Position numbers and translations under genes: made by a program
Assembly (NCBI GenBank): GCA_018141845.1
Contig: CP073340.1
Span: 1,141,001 to 1,205,000, forward strand
Length of the DNA: 64,000 nt
Reading direction: 5' to 3'
Source: Lachnospiraceae bacterium oral taxon 096
Lineage (GTDB): Bacteria; Bacillota; Clostridia; Lachnospirales; Lachnospiraceae
Shown: positions 46,719-55,344 of the stretch, piece after piece
How positions within the stretch are numbered: position 1 is the stretch's first letter
Layout: each line of letters begins with the position of its first letter
The notes under the pieces: generated by a model
Databases searched by the model: none
The model's input: only the letters and a program-made list of their open reading frames with translations
What the model was told of the DNA's origin: nothing

Positions 46719-48293
46719 ATGAAAACTTTACACAGTACTTATTGTAATTCAAAACAAGGATATTTACCACTGTTTCTTTCAGATTGTTTGGATCTGCAGG
46801 ATCCTGTTTTAACATTTGACAGATTGATGGGAGGAATCGATTTAAACAAGTATCTGACGGATATTCCGGAGTACACAACCGGACGACGCAGATATCATCC
46901 GGTCAACATGTTAAAAACAGTACTTTTCGGATTTATGACTAGCGGTTACTGCTCTCTGAGAAAACTGGAAGACAACTGCAAAGTTAATATCAGGTTCATG
47001 TATCTCATGGATCACCGGACTCCATCATACAGAACCTTTGGATATTTCATCAATAAAATACTTAAAGATAAGATTGAAAATATTTTTAACGATATCAATC
47101 ATGCTATCTTTAACGAGGAGCATGTAGATCTGCAACATCTCTACATTGACGGCTCCAAGTTTGAAGCAAACGCAAACAAGTATACCTGGGTATGGAAGAA
47201 GACTACCGAAAAGTTTCGTTACAAGCTTTACGAAAAAATCACTGCGGAGATTGAGGAAATTAATACAGAAATTGCATGGAGTGGGGTGCAGATCACAACA
47301 AACACAGAGTATGTACCGGATTATCTGAATGAAATCGTTGAGCAGCTGGTACTTTTATGGGAACTGGATACCAGTACATTTGTTTACGGAAGCGGAAAGC
47401 GAAAATCCAAAGAACAGCGTCATTATGAACACTTGACTACTTTCTGTCAGAAACTTCAAGAATACATACAAAAAATTGAAATCTGTGGTCCTGACAGAAA
47501 CAGTTACTCTAAAACAGATACCTCCGCTACCTTTATGCGTATCAAAAAGGATTACATGGGCAATGATCAGCTTCTGCTGGCATATAATGTACAGATTGGT
47601 GTAGCGGATGAATATATTGCAGTTGTTGACGTGAACCATTATCGTTCGGATATGGATTGCTTTGTTCCTTTGATGGAGCACTTCAAACAAACTTATGGAT
47701 TCTATCCCAAATATCCTGTGGCAGATGCCGGATATGGCTCATACAACAATTATATTTTCTGTGAACAGAACGGAATTGAAAAGTATATGAAATTTCCAAT
47801 GTTTAAAAAGGAAACTAAGGATCGGAAATATCATGAAGATCCATTTCGTGCAGTTAATTTCAGAATTGATGAGCAAGGAGTCATGAGATGTCCTAACGAT
47901 AAAGCATTCCGTTTTTTATGCAGGAAAAATGTGAGGGGAAATCAGTACGGGCGCAAGGAAGAACTGTATGAATGCGAAGACTGTAGCGGATGTCCATATG
48001 TAAAGAAATGTAAGAAGACAGATAAGAATCGAACCGTTCGGATCAATAAGGAACTAACTTCCATGCACCGGGAAGTAATCGAAAACCTGGAAAGTATCCA
48101 CGGTGCGTTATTACGAATGAACTGTTCGACACAAGCAGAAGGCACTTTCGGAATTATGAAAAACGACCGTTGGTACAAGAGAATTGTCCGAAAAGGTATT
48201 CATTCAGTCAAACTGGAAGTTTTACTCGTGGCGATAGGCCATAATTTATATAAATATCAGAAAAAAAAGATGAGAAACAGAACTGCCGCATAG
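46719..48293 (+). CDS. IS1182-family DDE transposase
   Basis: A 524-residue, apparently intact transposase. The N-terminal DUF772-type domain is clear (LDLNKYLTDIPEYTTGRRRYHPVNMLKTVLFGFMTSGYCSLRKLE, read in parts), followed by an RNase-H-like DDE core (LYIDGSKFEANANKYTWVW with the first Asp; PVADAGYGSYNNY with the second) and a zinc-ribbon-like insert (CEDCSGCPYVKKC) before the final segment STQAEGTFGIMKNDRWYKRIVRKG with the Glu. Its codon use is more GC-balanced than core genes. Terminal inverted repeats were not convincingly found, though ATGCG near 46680 and CGCAT near 48288 may be parts of them. Confidence 0.92.
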   Translation: MKTLHSTYCNSKQGYLPLFLSDCLDLQDPVLTFDRLMGGIDLNKYLTDIPEYTTGRRRYHPVNMLKTVLFGFMTSGYCSLRKLEDNCKVNIRFMYLMDHRTPSYRTFGYFINKILKDKIENIFNDINHAIFNEEHVDLQHLYIDGSKFEANANKYTWVWKKTTEKFRYKLYEKITAEIEEINTEIAWSGVQITTNTEYVPDYLNEIVEQLVLLWELDTSTFVYGSGKRKSKEQRHYEHLTTFCQKLQEYIQKIEICGPDRNSYSKTDTSATFMRIKKDYMGNDQLLLAYNVQIGVADEYIAVVDVNHYRSDMDCFVPLMEHFKQTYGFYPKYPVADAGYGSYNNYIFCEQNGIEKYMKFPMFKKETKDRKYHEDPFRAVNFRIDEQGVMRCPNDKAFRFLCRKNVRGNQYGRKEELYECEDCSGCPYVKKCKKTDKNRTVRINKELTSMHREVIENLESIHGALLRMNCSTQAEGTFGIMKNDRWYKRIVRKGIHSVKLEVLLVAIGHNLYKYQKKKMRNRTAA

Positions 48294-48320
48294 ATTCAAA
48301 AAAGAATTTCTATGGGGTAG

Positions 48321-48419
48321 GGGGGAGTGCGCTTTTTTTGCGTATGATTTCAGTCATTTATACACAATAATTGCAAAAAGGGGATGCGAAAAAACTCAAT
48401 AGAGTTTTTTCACATCCCC
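48321..48419. repeat. 99-nt dispersed intergenic element, copy B
   Basis: Same 99-nt element as 15301-15399, again abutting the 3' end of a minus-strand gene. The terminator hairpin arms GAAAAAACTC / GAGTTTTTTC and the outer GGGGATG / CATCCCC are conserved. Confidence 0.8.
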
Positions 48420-48426
48420 AAATTTA

Positions 48427-49200
48427 TTATCTGCTCTGTGTCCAAACACCGCTTCCGTCTACATAGTAACGGTTGTTGTCAACCCACTGGCTTGTAAGCA
48501 TCTTACCGAGATTGCTTCCGTCTTCTTTGCTGAGCCAGTACCACTTGCCTGAATAAGGGCTCTTTAACCAACCGGTCATCATATAACCTCTGTTGTCGAA
48601 GTAGTACCAGTTACCGTTAATCTGCTGCCAGTTGTTTATAGTATAGCTTCTGTCGGCATTTATATACCACCAGCCTACATTGTCCTTTAACCAAGCACCT
48701 GTGCTGTTTGAGCTTGCACCGTTAGGACCTGCGTTACCGCCGTTATTGTTGTTACTCTGTCCGCCGAGATTTGATAAGATATCGTCATCTACATCAAATT
48801 CATCAGACTCTGTCCAGTTACCCTTAGTACCGTTGCTTGCAACTGCACGAATCTTTACAGTGTAGCTTCCCTTGCCGTTCTCACGGATCTTGCTGCGGAA
48901 ATCATAGCTTGTTCCTGATGTTGTTACATTATCTTTGATTGAATTGTTACGGTACAGCTTTACTTCGTACTTGCTTGCATAGTCGGCCTTGTCCCAAGAT
49001 ATGATAGGGCTGTCATCGTCACCCCAGTTGATATCGCTTACTTCAAGTGCGCCGTTGTCACCTGCGCTTGTCTTTGGAAGTGTAACTGTTACAGACATGC
49101 TTGTTCCGCTTGCAGAAATCTTTGATATTGTAGCGCCCTTGCCTGTTTTATCGTTAAGACTGATATTGCCGTTTGGTGTACCCTTGAAAGTATAGTCCCT
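48427..49200 (-). pseudogene. Cell-wall-binding repeat protein, C-terminal fragment
   Basis: An open minus-strand frame ends at TAA 48427 (ending GVWTQSR). It has no start: the frame stays open to a TAG at 49231 and the homologous-looking part (DYTFKGTPNGNISLNDKTG) begins at about 49197. The 223 residues after Met 49098 include a fibronectin/Ig-like segment (PIISWDKADYASKYEVKLYR), a Gly/Asn linker, and four Trp/Tyr cell-wall-binding repeats (AWLKDNVGWWYINAD, NWQQINGNWYYFDNRG, GWLKSPYSGKWYWLS, SQWVDNNRYYVDGSG). The missing signal peptide and GC-richer codons suggest an imported, 5'-truncated gene. Confidence 0.82.
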
Positions 49201-49374
49201 TAGACTTAATTTTATCTTACTTAATTGTAACTAAAATTGAATATCTTCAGAAAATGCAGAATAAATTTTGAAGATTTACAGAATATTACTTACAGTAGGA
49301 ACTTTTATCATAATTATTACAAGTATTAAATATATAAGAGATTATACTTTATTTTATAAAAAATATATCGGTAC

Positions 49375-49403
49375 TTGATTTACTTCTAAAAATGAGGTAT
49401 AAA
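49375..49403 (+). promoter_or_regulatory. Promoter of the metal-uptake operon
   Basis: TTGATT (49375-49380), 17-bp spacer, TATAAA (49398-49403). The predicted start of transcription, near 49410, falls just before the first operator-like palindrome. The region 49201-49374 is AT-rich and shows nothing else. Confidence 0.65.
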
Positions 49404-49414
49404 TATAAAAGTAG

Positions 49415-49428
49415 TTAGGCAATCCTAA
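49415..49428. promoter_or_regulatory. Operator-like palindrome 1 (TTAGG-N4-CCTAA)
   Basis: TTAGGCAATCCTAA immediately downstream of the predicted transcription start. The half-site TTAGG/CCTAA equals the outer arms of the DtxR/IdeR consensus, but with a shorter spacer. The operon itself encodes a DtxR-like domain. Confidence 0.6.
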
Positions 49429-49445
49429 TTATAAAAATAAAATAA

Positions 49446-49459
49446 CCTAATTCATTAGG
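49446..49459. promoter_or_regulatory. Operator-like palindrome 2 (CCTAA-N4-TTAGG) overlapping the ribosome binding site
   Basis: CCTAATTCATTAGG uses the same half-sites in the opposite order and merges into the AGGAGGG Shine-Dalgarno (49457-49463) of the first gene. It could act on transcription or, as RNA, mask the ribosome binding site. Confidence 0.55.
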
Positions 49460-49469
49460 AGGGTATAAT

Positions 49470-50465
49470 ATGTTTAAAAGGAATTTGAGTATACTTATTG
49501 CAGCCGCAGGAATGGCTTTATCACTTTGTGCATGTGCAGGAGGGAAAACTTCAGATACTCAGACTACTGCACAAAATACAGAGTCAAAGTCAATGGAGGA
49601 AACATCAAAAGCAGGTAGTGATACCATGAATAAGAAGAATGTGGTTGTTACAACTTCATTTTTACAGGATATGGTAGAACAACTTGCAGGTGATACCGTT
49701 AATGTAGAGCTTATAATACCTGCCGGAGAGGATCCGCATTTATATGTTGCAAAGCCTGAGGACTATACAAAACTTAGTTCTTCAGAACTTACACTTTATC
49801 ATGGACTTCATTTTGAAGGTAAAATGGTGGAGGCACTTGAAGCTAAAGGCGAGGCTGTGAGCAGAAATTTTCCGAAAGATCGCATAGGGACAATGGATGA
49901 AGACGGACAAGTTATTACAGATCCACATTTCTGGTTTGATATAGGACTTTATAAGATGGCTGTAGAAGCTGCAGGCGAATCACTTGAAAATTTGAATCCT
50001 GAATATAAGGATAAGTATGAAGAGAATAAGACAAAGTATTTGGAGGAACTTACAAAGCTTGATGAGTATGTAAAGGAGAATATTTCTTCAATACCTAAGG
50101 AGAGCAGATATTTGATTACACCTCATGATGCATTTAATTATTTCTCAAGAGCATATGATATAGAAGTAAAAGCACCTCAAGGTGTAAGCACCGAATCGGA
50201 GGTGGCAAATCAGGATATACAAGAAACAATAGATTTTATAGTGGAACATAAAATAAAAGCTATATTTGCAGAATCTACAACAGATCCTGCACGTATGGAA
50301 AAGTTAAGAGAAGGTGCAGCTGCAAAGGGAGCGGATGTAAAAATCGTAAGCGGTGAAGGAAATGAGTTGTTCTCAGACTCTTTGGCGCCAAAGGGTGAAG
50401 ACGGAGATACATATATTGATATGTACAAGCATAATGTAAAACTTATTACCGATAATTTAAAATAG
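49470..50465 (+). CDS. Metal ABC transporter substrate-binding lipoprotein (TroA/ZnuA family)
   Basis: A 331-residue cluster A-I solute-binding protein. The signal peptide ends in lipobox LCAC with Cys22. After a Ser/Thr-rich linker, metal ligands expected for the family are in place: His in AGEDPHLYVAKPEDY, His in TDPHFWFDIG, His in LITPHDAFNYF, and a late Glu/Asp (FAESTTDPARM; LAPKGEDGDTYIDMY). There is no His-rich loop between the first ligands, which argues for Mn or Fe over a ZnuA-type zinc binder. It is first of a four-gene operon under an operator-like region. Ile codons are often ATA, unlike core genes in this window, suggesting transfer. Confidence 0.93.
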   Translation: MFKRNLSILIAAAGMALSLCACAGGKTSDTQTTAQNTESKSMEETSKAGSDTMNKKNVVVTTSFLQDMVEQLAGDTVNVELIIPAGEDPHLYVAKPEDYTKLSSSELTLYHGLHFEGKMVEALEAKGEAVSRNFPKDRIGTMDEDGQVITDPHFWFDIGLYKMAVEAAGESLENLNPEYKDKYEENKTKYLEELTKLDEYVKENISSIPKESRYLITPHDAFNYFSRAYDIEVKAPQGVSTESEVANQDIQETIDFIVEHKIKAIFAESTTDPARMEKLREGAAAKGADVKIVSGEGNELFSDSLAPKGEDGDTYIDMYKHNVKLITDNLK

Positions 50466-50482
50466 TACCTTTGAGGTTTGAT

Positions 50483-51193
50483 ATGGAAAAAGTATTGATA
50501 CATTTGGAAGACTTTACAATGGCATATACGGATATTCCTGTAATATGGGATATGGATCTTGATATTTATGAGGGTAGTATTACTGCAATAATAGGGCCAA
50601 ACGGCGCCGGTAAATCCACCTTGATGAAGGGAATACTTGGGCTTATGAAGCCTATTTCAGGTAAAGTAAGTATTATGGGTAAGTCTTACAAGGAGGTATA
50701 TAAGCAGATTGCTTATATACCTCAGACCACCACGGTAAACTGGAATTTTCCCACTACAGTAATTGATGTGGTGACAATGGGAAGATATGCGGGACTTGGC
50801 TTATTTAAAAGAGTAAATGCTTCTGAAAAAGAAAAAGCTTTGGAAGCATTGAAAAAAATGAAAATGGAAGATTTTGCATCCAGACAGATTTCAGAACTTT
50901 CAGGGGGACAAAAACAAAGGGTATTCATAGCAAGGGCAATTGCTCAGAACGCTCTTATTTACTTTATGGATGAACCGCTTGCAGGAGTTGATAAGAAAAC
51001 AGAGAATATAATTATAGAAACAATGAGGGAGTTTAAAAAAGAGGGGAAGACCATTATAGCGGTACACCATGATTTAAACACCCTATGCGAATATTTCGAT
51101 CATGTAATTATGGTTAATAAGCAGCTTATAGCAAGCGGAAGGACCGAGGAAACCTTTGTAAAAGAGAATATAGATGCGACATATGGGGAGTAG
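50483..51193 (+). CDS. Metal ABC transporter ATP-binding protein
   Basis: A 236-residue nucleotide-binding subunit with Walker A GPNGAGKSTLMKG, Q-loop YIPQTTTVNWNFP typical of Mn/Zn ABC systems, signature LSGGQKQRVFIARAIAQ, Walker B ALIYFMDEPLAGVD and switch His in VHHDLN. Start ATG 50483 follows TTTGAGG; a TTG at 50471 in frame is less likely. It powers the two permeases that follow. Confidence 0.94.
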   Translation: MEKVLIHLEDFTMAYTDIPVIWDMDLDIYEGSITAIIGPNGAGKSTLMKGILGLMKPISGKVSIMGKSYKEVYKQIAYIPQTTTVNWNFPTTVIDVVTMGRYAGLGLFKRVNASEKEKALEALKKMKMEDFASRQISELSGGQKQRVFIARAIAQNALIYFMDEPLAGVDKKTENIIIETMREFKKEGKTIIAVHHDLNTLCEYFDHVIMVNKQLIASGRTEETFVKENIDATYGE

Positions 51194-51196
51194 GCT

Positions 51197-52084
51197 ATGA
51201 ATATAAGTATTATTACACAGTATTCGTTTATTGTGGTTGCGATAGGAACAATGCTGCTTGCCATGGCAACAGGTATAGTCGGAACGATAAGTATTTTAAA
51301 GGGGCAAAGTCTGATAGGTGATGCTGTAGGTCATGCATCACTTCCCGGAATAATTCTGGCATTTATGATATCCGGAAGAAAAAGTTCTCTTATTTTAATA
51401 TTCGGTGCAATAGTGGCAGGTATAGTCGCTTTTATACTGATACAGATTATTGCGGAAGGCTCAAAGATAGAAGCGGACACCGCAATGGCTGTCATTTTAT
51501 CTGCCATGTTCGGTATGGGTATGGTATTAAAAAGTTATATACAGGGTAATCCGAAATATCAGGGAGCTTCACAGTCGGGACTTGCCAGTTATATATTCGG
51601 TCAGGCGGCATATATACTAAGGGAGGATGTTTATATAATACTCGCTGTATCTGTCATATCTCTTGCCTTATTTATAGTCTTTTACAAAGAGATAAAGGTA
51701 TATGTCTTTGATATGGTTTATGCATATACAATAGGGATAAATTCAAGGCTTACCTCTCTTCTTATAATGATAATAACCATGATTTTGATTGCGGCAGGTC
51801 TAAAGGCGGTGGGTGCCATTCTTATAAGCAGTATGCTTATAACACCTGCGGTTACAGGTTTGCAATGGAGTAAAAGTTATGAGAAAGTCTTAGTGATTGC
51901 GGCGGTAACAGGAGCCGTATCTGCCTTTTTGGGTACTTTTATAAGCAGTGCGGTGAAGGGATTTTCCACAGGACCAAGCATTATACTTATTATGTCTGTC
52001 ATTGCTCTCTTTTCTGTATTGTTTGCACCGAGAGGTATTGTGAGAATGCTTTTAAATATTAGGAAGATGAGGGTAGGGAAATGA
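51197..52084 (+). CDS. Metal ABC transporter permease 1 (ABC-3 family)
   Basis: A 295-residue membrane subunit with about eight to nine hydrophobic segments. Family signatures are LKGQSLIGDAVGHASLPGIIL (read in parts, residues about 35-55), GLKAVGAILISSMLITPAVTG (about 200-220), and the end FAPRGIVRML. It corresponds to TroC/MntC-type subunits. The start follows GGGGAGTAGGCT, 3 nt after the ATPase stop. The stop overlaps the next ATG (ATGA). Confidence 0.93.
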   Translation: MNISIITQYSFIVVAIGTMLLAMATGIVGTISILKGQSLIGDAVGHASLPGIILAFMISGRKSSLILIFGAIVAGIVAFILIQIIAEGSKIEADTAMAVILSAMFGMGMVLKSYIQGNPKYQGASQSGLASYIFGQAAYILREDVYIILAVSVISLALFIVFYKEIKVYVFDMVYAYTIGINSRLTSLLIMIITMILIAAGLKAVGAILISSMLITPAVTGLQWSKSYEKVLVIAAVTGAVSAFLGTFISSAVKGFSTGPSIILIMSVIALFSVLFAPRGIVRMLLNIRKMRVGK

Positions 52085-53850
52085 TTGAATCTTTGTATAT
52101 TCTTATAATAACCTCACTTGCCTGTGCTGTTTTGGGAGTGTTTTTAGTGTTAAGAAGACTTTCAATGGTTTCTGATGCAATCTCACATTCCGTACTCCTT
52201 GGAATAGTTATAGGATATTTTGTTACTAAAGATATAGGGAGTGTTTTATTAATAATAGGAGCAAGTCTTTTCGGTGTTTTAACGACTGTTTGTATAGAGT
52301 TACTGATAAAAAGTAAAAGAGTGACGGAAGATGCTTCTGTAGGTATAATTTTTCCGCTGTTTTTTTCGATAGCCGTTATACTTATTACAAGATATGCAAG
52401 AAATGTACATCTGGATACTGAGGTGGTTTTGATTGGAGAAATTATACTGGCTCCACTTCATAGAATAAATTTCCTTGGATTAAGCCTTCCAAAGGCTTTG
52501 ATACAGATGAGTTTTGTACTTTTGATAAATATTGTATTTATAGCGGTTTTTTTTAGAAAACTGAAAATAAGTTCATTTGATCCTGTATATGCCGGAGTGG
52601 CCGGTATTGCAGGTGCAGGTCTTTATTATGTTTTTATGGCTTTGGTTTCATTTACTGCAGTTTCTGCGTTTGAGTCGGTAGGTGCGATACTTACAATATC
52701 CTTTTTTATTTCACCGGCTGCAAGTGCATATCTGATTTCAAAGGACCTTAAAATAACAATATTTTTGGCAGCTGTATATGCAGTAGTTAATTCTTGCATT
52801 GGTTATTTTCTTGCTGTAAAATTTAATGTATCCATGTCGGGAATGTGTGCTTTGGTTTCAGGATTAACATTTATGATAACCATTGCAGTATATCCAGGTG
52901 GAATCATTACTAAGATTATAAGATACATCAAAAACAAAAATCGTTTCAGTAGGGAACTTTTGATTTTACACATAGATAATCATACAGGAAAGAAAAATGC
53001 TCTTGGTGAATTGGGATACAGTACAATCAGAGAGCATATTGCCTGGTCTGACAGTAAGCTCAAATATGTTTTGGACAAGCTGATAAAAAAGGGATATGTT
53101 TATCGTGCAAAAGAAAGAGGTGTATATTCCCTGACTGAAACGGGTAAAAAATTAAGTGATGATATAAGAAAACATTACGGACTCAGAGTAAGGGAAAATG
53201 ATATGGCTAAGATAGACACCGGTAGAGATGATTATATTTCAGCAATTTATGAGCTTATTGAAAAAAAGGAAATTGCAACAAATAAAAAGATCTCGGAGAT
53301 TTTGGGAGTAAAGGCTGCATCTGTAAGTGAGATGTTAAAAAAACTGGTAGAAGAGGGTGAAGTATATACTGAGAACAAGTCGATTCTTTTGACGGAAACA
53401 GGTAAAATGAGGGCCAGAGCATTACTGACAAAGCATAGATTGTGGGAATTGTTTCTGGTGGAATATCTGGGTTATTCATGGCAGGATGTCCATGAGGATG
53501 CAAAAGCTTTGGAGTATGTCACTTCAAACGGACTAAAGGACAGACTGAATGAATTTCTAAATAAACCTATGCACTGCCCACACGGAAATGAAATATACGA
53601 AAATCATCCGGAGACCGATAAATTAAAAAAGCTTTCGGAGGTATCAAAGGGTATTTCCTGCCGACTACATAAAGTTGAAGATGACAGGGATTTGATTGAA
53701 TATCTGGAAGAAAAAAAGATTGCTTTAGGAGATGAATTTGTGGTAAAGGATATCGATGATTTTGACGATTCGATACTTGTAAGCTCTGCAAGTGAAGATA
53801 AGCATATTGCGGGGAAAGCGGCAGTAAGGATGATGGTTGAAATTATTTAA
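52081..53850 (+). CDS. Fusion of metal ABC permease 2 with a winged helix and a DtxR-type repressor
   Basis: A single 589-codon frame. Residues 1-280 are an ABC-3 permease (LRRLSMVSDAISHSVLLGIV; ESVGAILTISFFISPAASAYL). Residues about 295-372 form a winged helix (LGYSTIREHIAWSDSKLKYVLDKLIKKGYVYR, read in parts). Residues 375-589 align with full-length DtxR/IdeR: DYISAIYELIEKKEIATNKKISEILGVKAASVSEMLKKLV (HTH), KHRLWELFLVEYLG, VHEDAKALEYVTS, FLNKPMHCPHGNEI and a C-terminal SH3-like part. By eye, DtxR ancillary ligands His79, Glu83 and His98 are kept, but Cys102 and His106 are replaced by Lys and Tyr. An internal in-frame ATG at 53203 has AGGGA 7 nt upstream, so a free 215-residue repressor may also be made. 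The layout equals troD plus troR. Confidence 0.9.
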   Translation: MIESLYILIITSLACAVLGVFLVLRRLSMVSDAISHSVLLGIVIGYFVTKDIGSVLLIIGASLFGVLTTVCIELLIKSKRVTEDASVGIIFPLFFSIAVILITRYARNVHLDTEVVLIGEIILAPLHRINFLGLSLPKALIQMSFVLLINIVFIAVFFRKLKISSFDPVYAGVAGIAGAGLYYVFMALVSFTAVSAFESVGAILTISFFISPAASAYLISKDLKITIFLAAVYAVVNSCIGYFLAVKFNVSMSGMCALVSGLTFMITIAVYPGGIITKIIRYIKNKNRFSRELLILHIDNHTGKKNALGELGYSTIREHIAWSDSKLKYVLDKLIKKGYVYRAKERGVYSLTETGKKLSDDIRKHYGLRVRENDMAKIDTGRDDYISAIYELIEKKEIATNKKISEILGVKAASVSEMLKKLVEEGEVYTENKSILLTETGKMRARALLTKHRLWELFLVEYLGYSWQDVHEDAKALEYVTSNGLKDRLNEFLNKPMHCPHGNEIYENHPETDKLKKLSEVSKGISCRLHKVEDDRDLIEYLEEKKIALGDEFVVKDIDDFDDSILVSSASEDKHIAGKAAVRMMVEII

Positions 53851-53856
53851 TAAAAA

Positions 53857-53900
53857 GGGGCTGTGAAAAAACTCGATTGAGTTTTTTCACACCCCCTTTT
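53857..53900. terminator. Bidirectional terminator, shared hairpin (relative of the 99-nt element)
   Basis: TGTGAAAAAACTC-GATT-GAGTTTTTTCACA with GGGG/CCCC outside, between the metal operon and the convergent MATE gene. The core arms equal those of the elements at 15301 and 48321, but the extra left half is absent. Confidence 0.88.
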
Positions 53901-55254
53901 AGGTGTTGATTTTTAGCCATTTTTGTAGTCCACTAAATTTATGCATATAGAAAATAAAGAATAGTGAACTTGTTGTCCAAGAGATTGGATAAGAGGCAAT
54001 GACCGTTGTGATACTTTGGTGTGTTGGGAAGAAAATGACAAGCCAAAGTATACGAAGCATACATACACCAATTCCTGTGATGACCATAGGAATCCAGCAA
54101 TCGCCAACGCTGCGAAGTGATCCTGAATAAATCTCAACAAAGACATAGGTAACAAACAAGCTGGCAATATGATGCAAGATATAATTTCCTTGGTGAATAA
54201 CTTCTTGGTCTTTGGTAAACAGGGAAAAGATATGGCTTCCAAAGAGAAAGAGCAATACACTGATCGAAATGGTCATCACAAAACTAATGAAAAGTGACCA
54301 GCGAATACCTTTTTTCACACGATCTGCTTTTCCAGCTCCAAAATTTTGTCCAACGAAGGTTGTGGTGGAAATACCCATAGCCTGAATGGACATCCAAAAG
54401 ATGGTATCAATTTTTCCATATACTGTCCAAGCTGCAATGGTGTCTGTGCCCAGGGCATTGACATAGGCTTGGATAATAATATTCGAGATGGTATACATCA
54501 TGGATTGGAGCCCAGCCGCTAGACCGATGTAGACCATTTGTTTTAGAGGCTCGATGTAAATGCGAAGCTTTAGAATATGCAGTTGATAGGAGGTCTTAGT
54601 GGTCAAAAGCACAAAAATGACAAGGACGGCACTGACCAATTGAGACACAATAGTGGCAATGGCTGCACCTGCAACTCCAATTTTCAATATGCCGACCAAA
54701 AGAATGTCTAATAAAATATTGGTAAATGTCGATGCAATTAAAAAGTAAAGTGGTCGCCTAGAATCACCAATAGCACGCAAAATCGCAGCTCCCATATTGT
54801 AAACAAGATTGGCTGTCATTCCCATAAAATAAATTTGCAAATAAATTTTAGCTAGTGGAAAGATATCCTCTGGCACATTCATTAAACTTAGTGCCAATGG
54901 GGAGAGAATATAGCCGATGACGGAAAGCAAAAGACCAGTGATAATGGAGAAAGTAATGGCAGTATGCACACATTGACTGACTTCCTCATCTCTTTGTGCA
55001 CCAAATCGTTGGGAAATAATGACAGAGAAACCGGAGGAAATTCCAACAAAAAATCCAACAAAAAGGTTAATTAAGGTTCCTGTTGTACCTCCGACAGCAG
55101 CAAGTGCCTCCTTACTGACATAGCGTCCAACAACCATAGCATCTGCTGTGTTATAGAGTTGTTGGAAAAAGGAGCCAAACAAAATGGGAAAGAAAAAGAA
55201 GAGTAATTGTCTGCCGATTGGGCCTTCAGTGATAGAATTGTTTTTTGTTTCCAT
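53899..55254 (-). CDS. MATE-family multidrug efflux transporter
   Basis: A 451-residue membrane protein with about twelve hydrophobic helices in two similar halves. It starts METKNNSITEGPIGRQLLFF and has the family features FFQQLYNTADAMVVGRYVSKEALAAVG, VGISSGFSVIISQRFGAQ, YNMGAAILRAIGDSRRPL and, in the second half, QAMGISTTTFVGQNFGAGK (all read in parts). It is of the DinF/NorM-like cation antiport type, with unknown substrate. Its 5' third is repeated as a broken copy at 44046-44334. AAAGGGGTAG precedes ATG 55254. It is divergent from the ABC pair, now separated by IS110. Confidence 0.94.
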   Translation of the reverse strand: METKNNSITEGPIGRQLLFFFFPILFGSFFQQLYNTADAMVVGRYVSKEALAAVGGTTGTLINLFVGFFVGISSGFSVIISQRFGAQRDEEVSQCVHTAITFSIITGLLLSVIGYILSPLALSLMNVPEDIFPLAKIYLQIYFMGMTANLVYNMGAAILRAIGDSRRPLYFLIASTFTNILLDILLVGILKIGVAGAAIATIVSQLVSAVLVIFVLLTTKTSYQLHILKLRIYIEPLKQMVYIGLAAGLQSMMYTISNIIIQAYVNALGTDTIAAWTVYGKIDTIFWMSIQAMGISTTTFVGQNFGAGKADRVKKGIRWSLFISFVMTISISVLLFLFGSHIFSLFTKDQEVIHQGNYILHHIASLFVTYVFVEIYSGSLRSVGDCWIPMVITGIGVCMLRILWLVIFFPTHQSITTVIASYPISWTTSSLFFIFYMHKFSGLQKWLKINT

Positions 55255-55344
55255 TTATCTACCCCTTTCAAAAATTATTTTCTGTTATTATAACACAAAT
55301 AATTAGACAATGGGTATTGACAATGCAAATCAATGGTATTAGTC

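Noticed and set aside
46673-48300. Terminal inverted repeats for the IS1182-type element
   Set aside because: ATGCG near the left and CGCAT near the right are too short and the extended match is poor, so exact element ends are not claimed.
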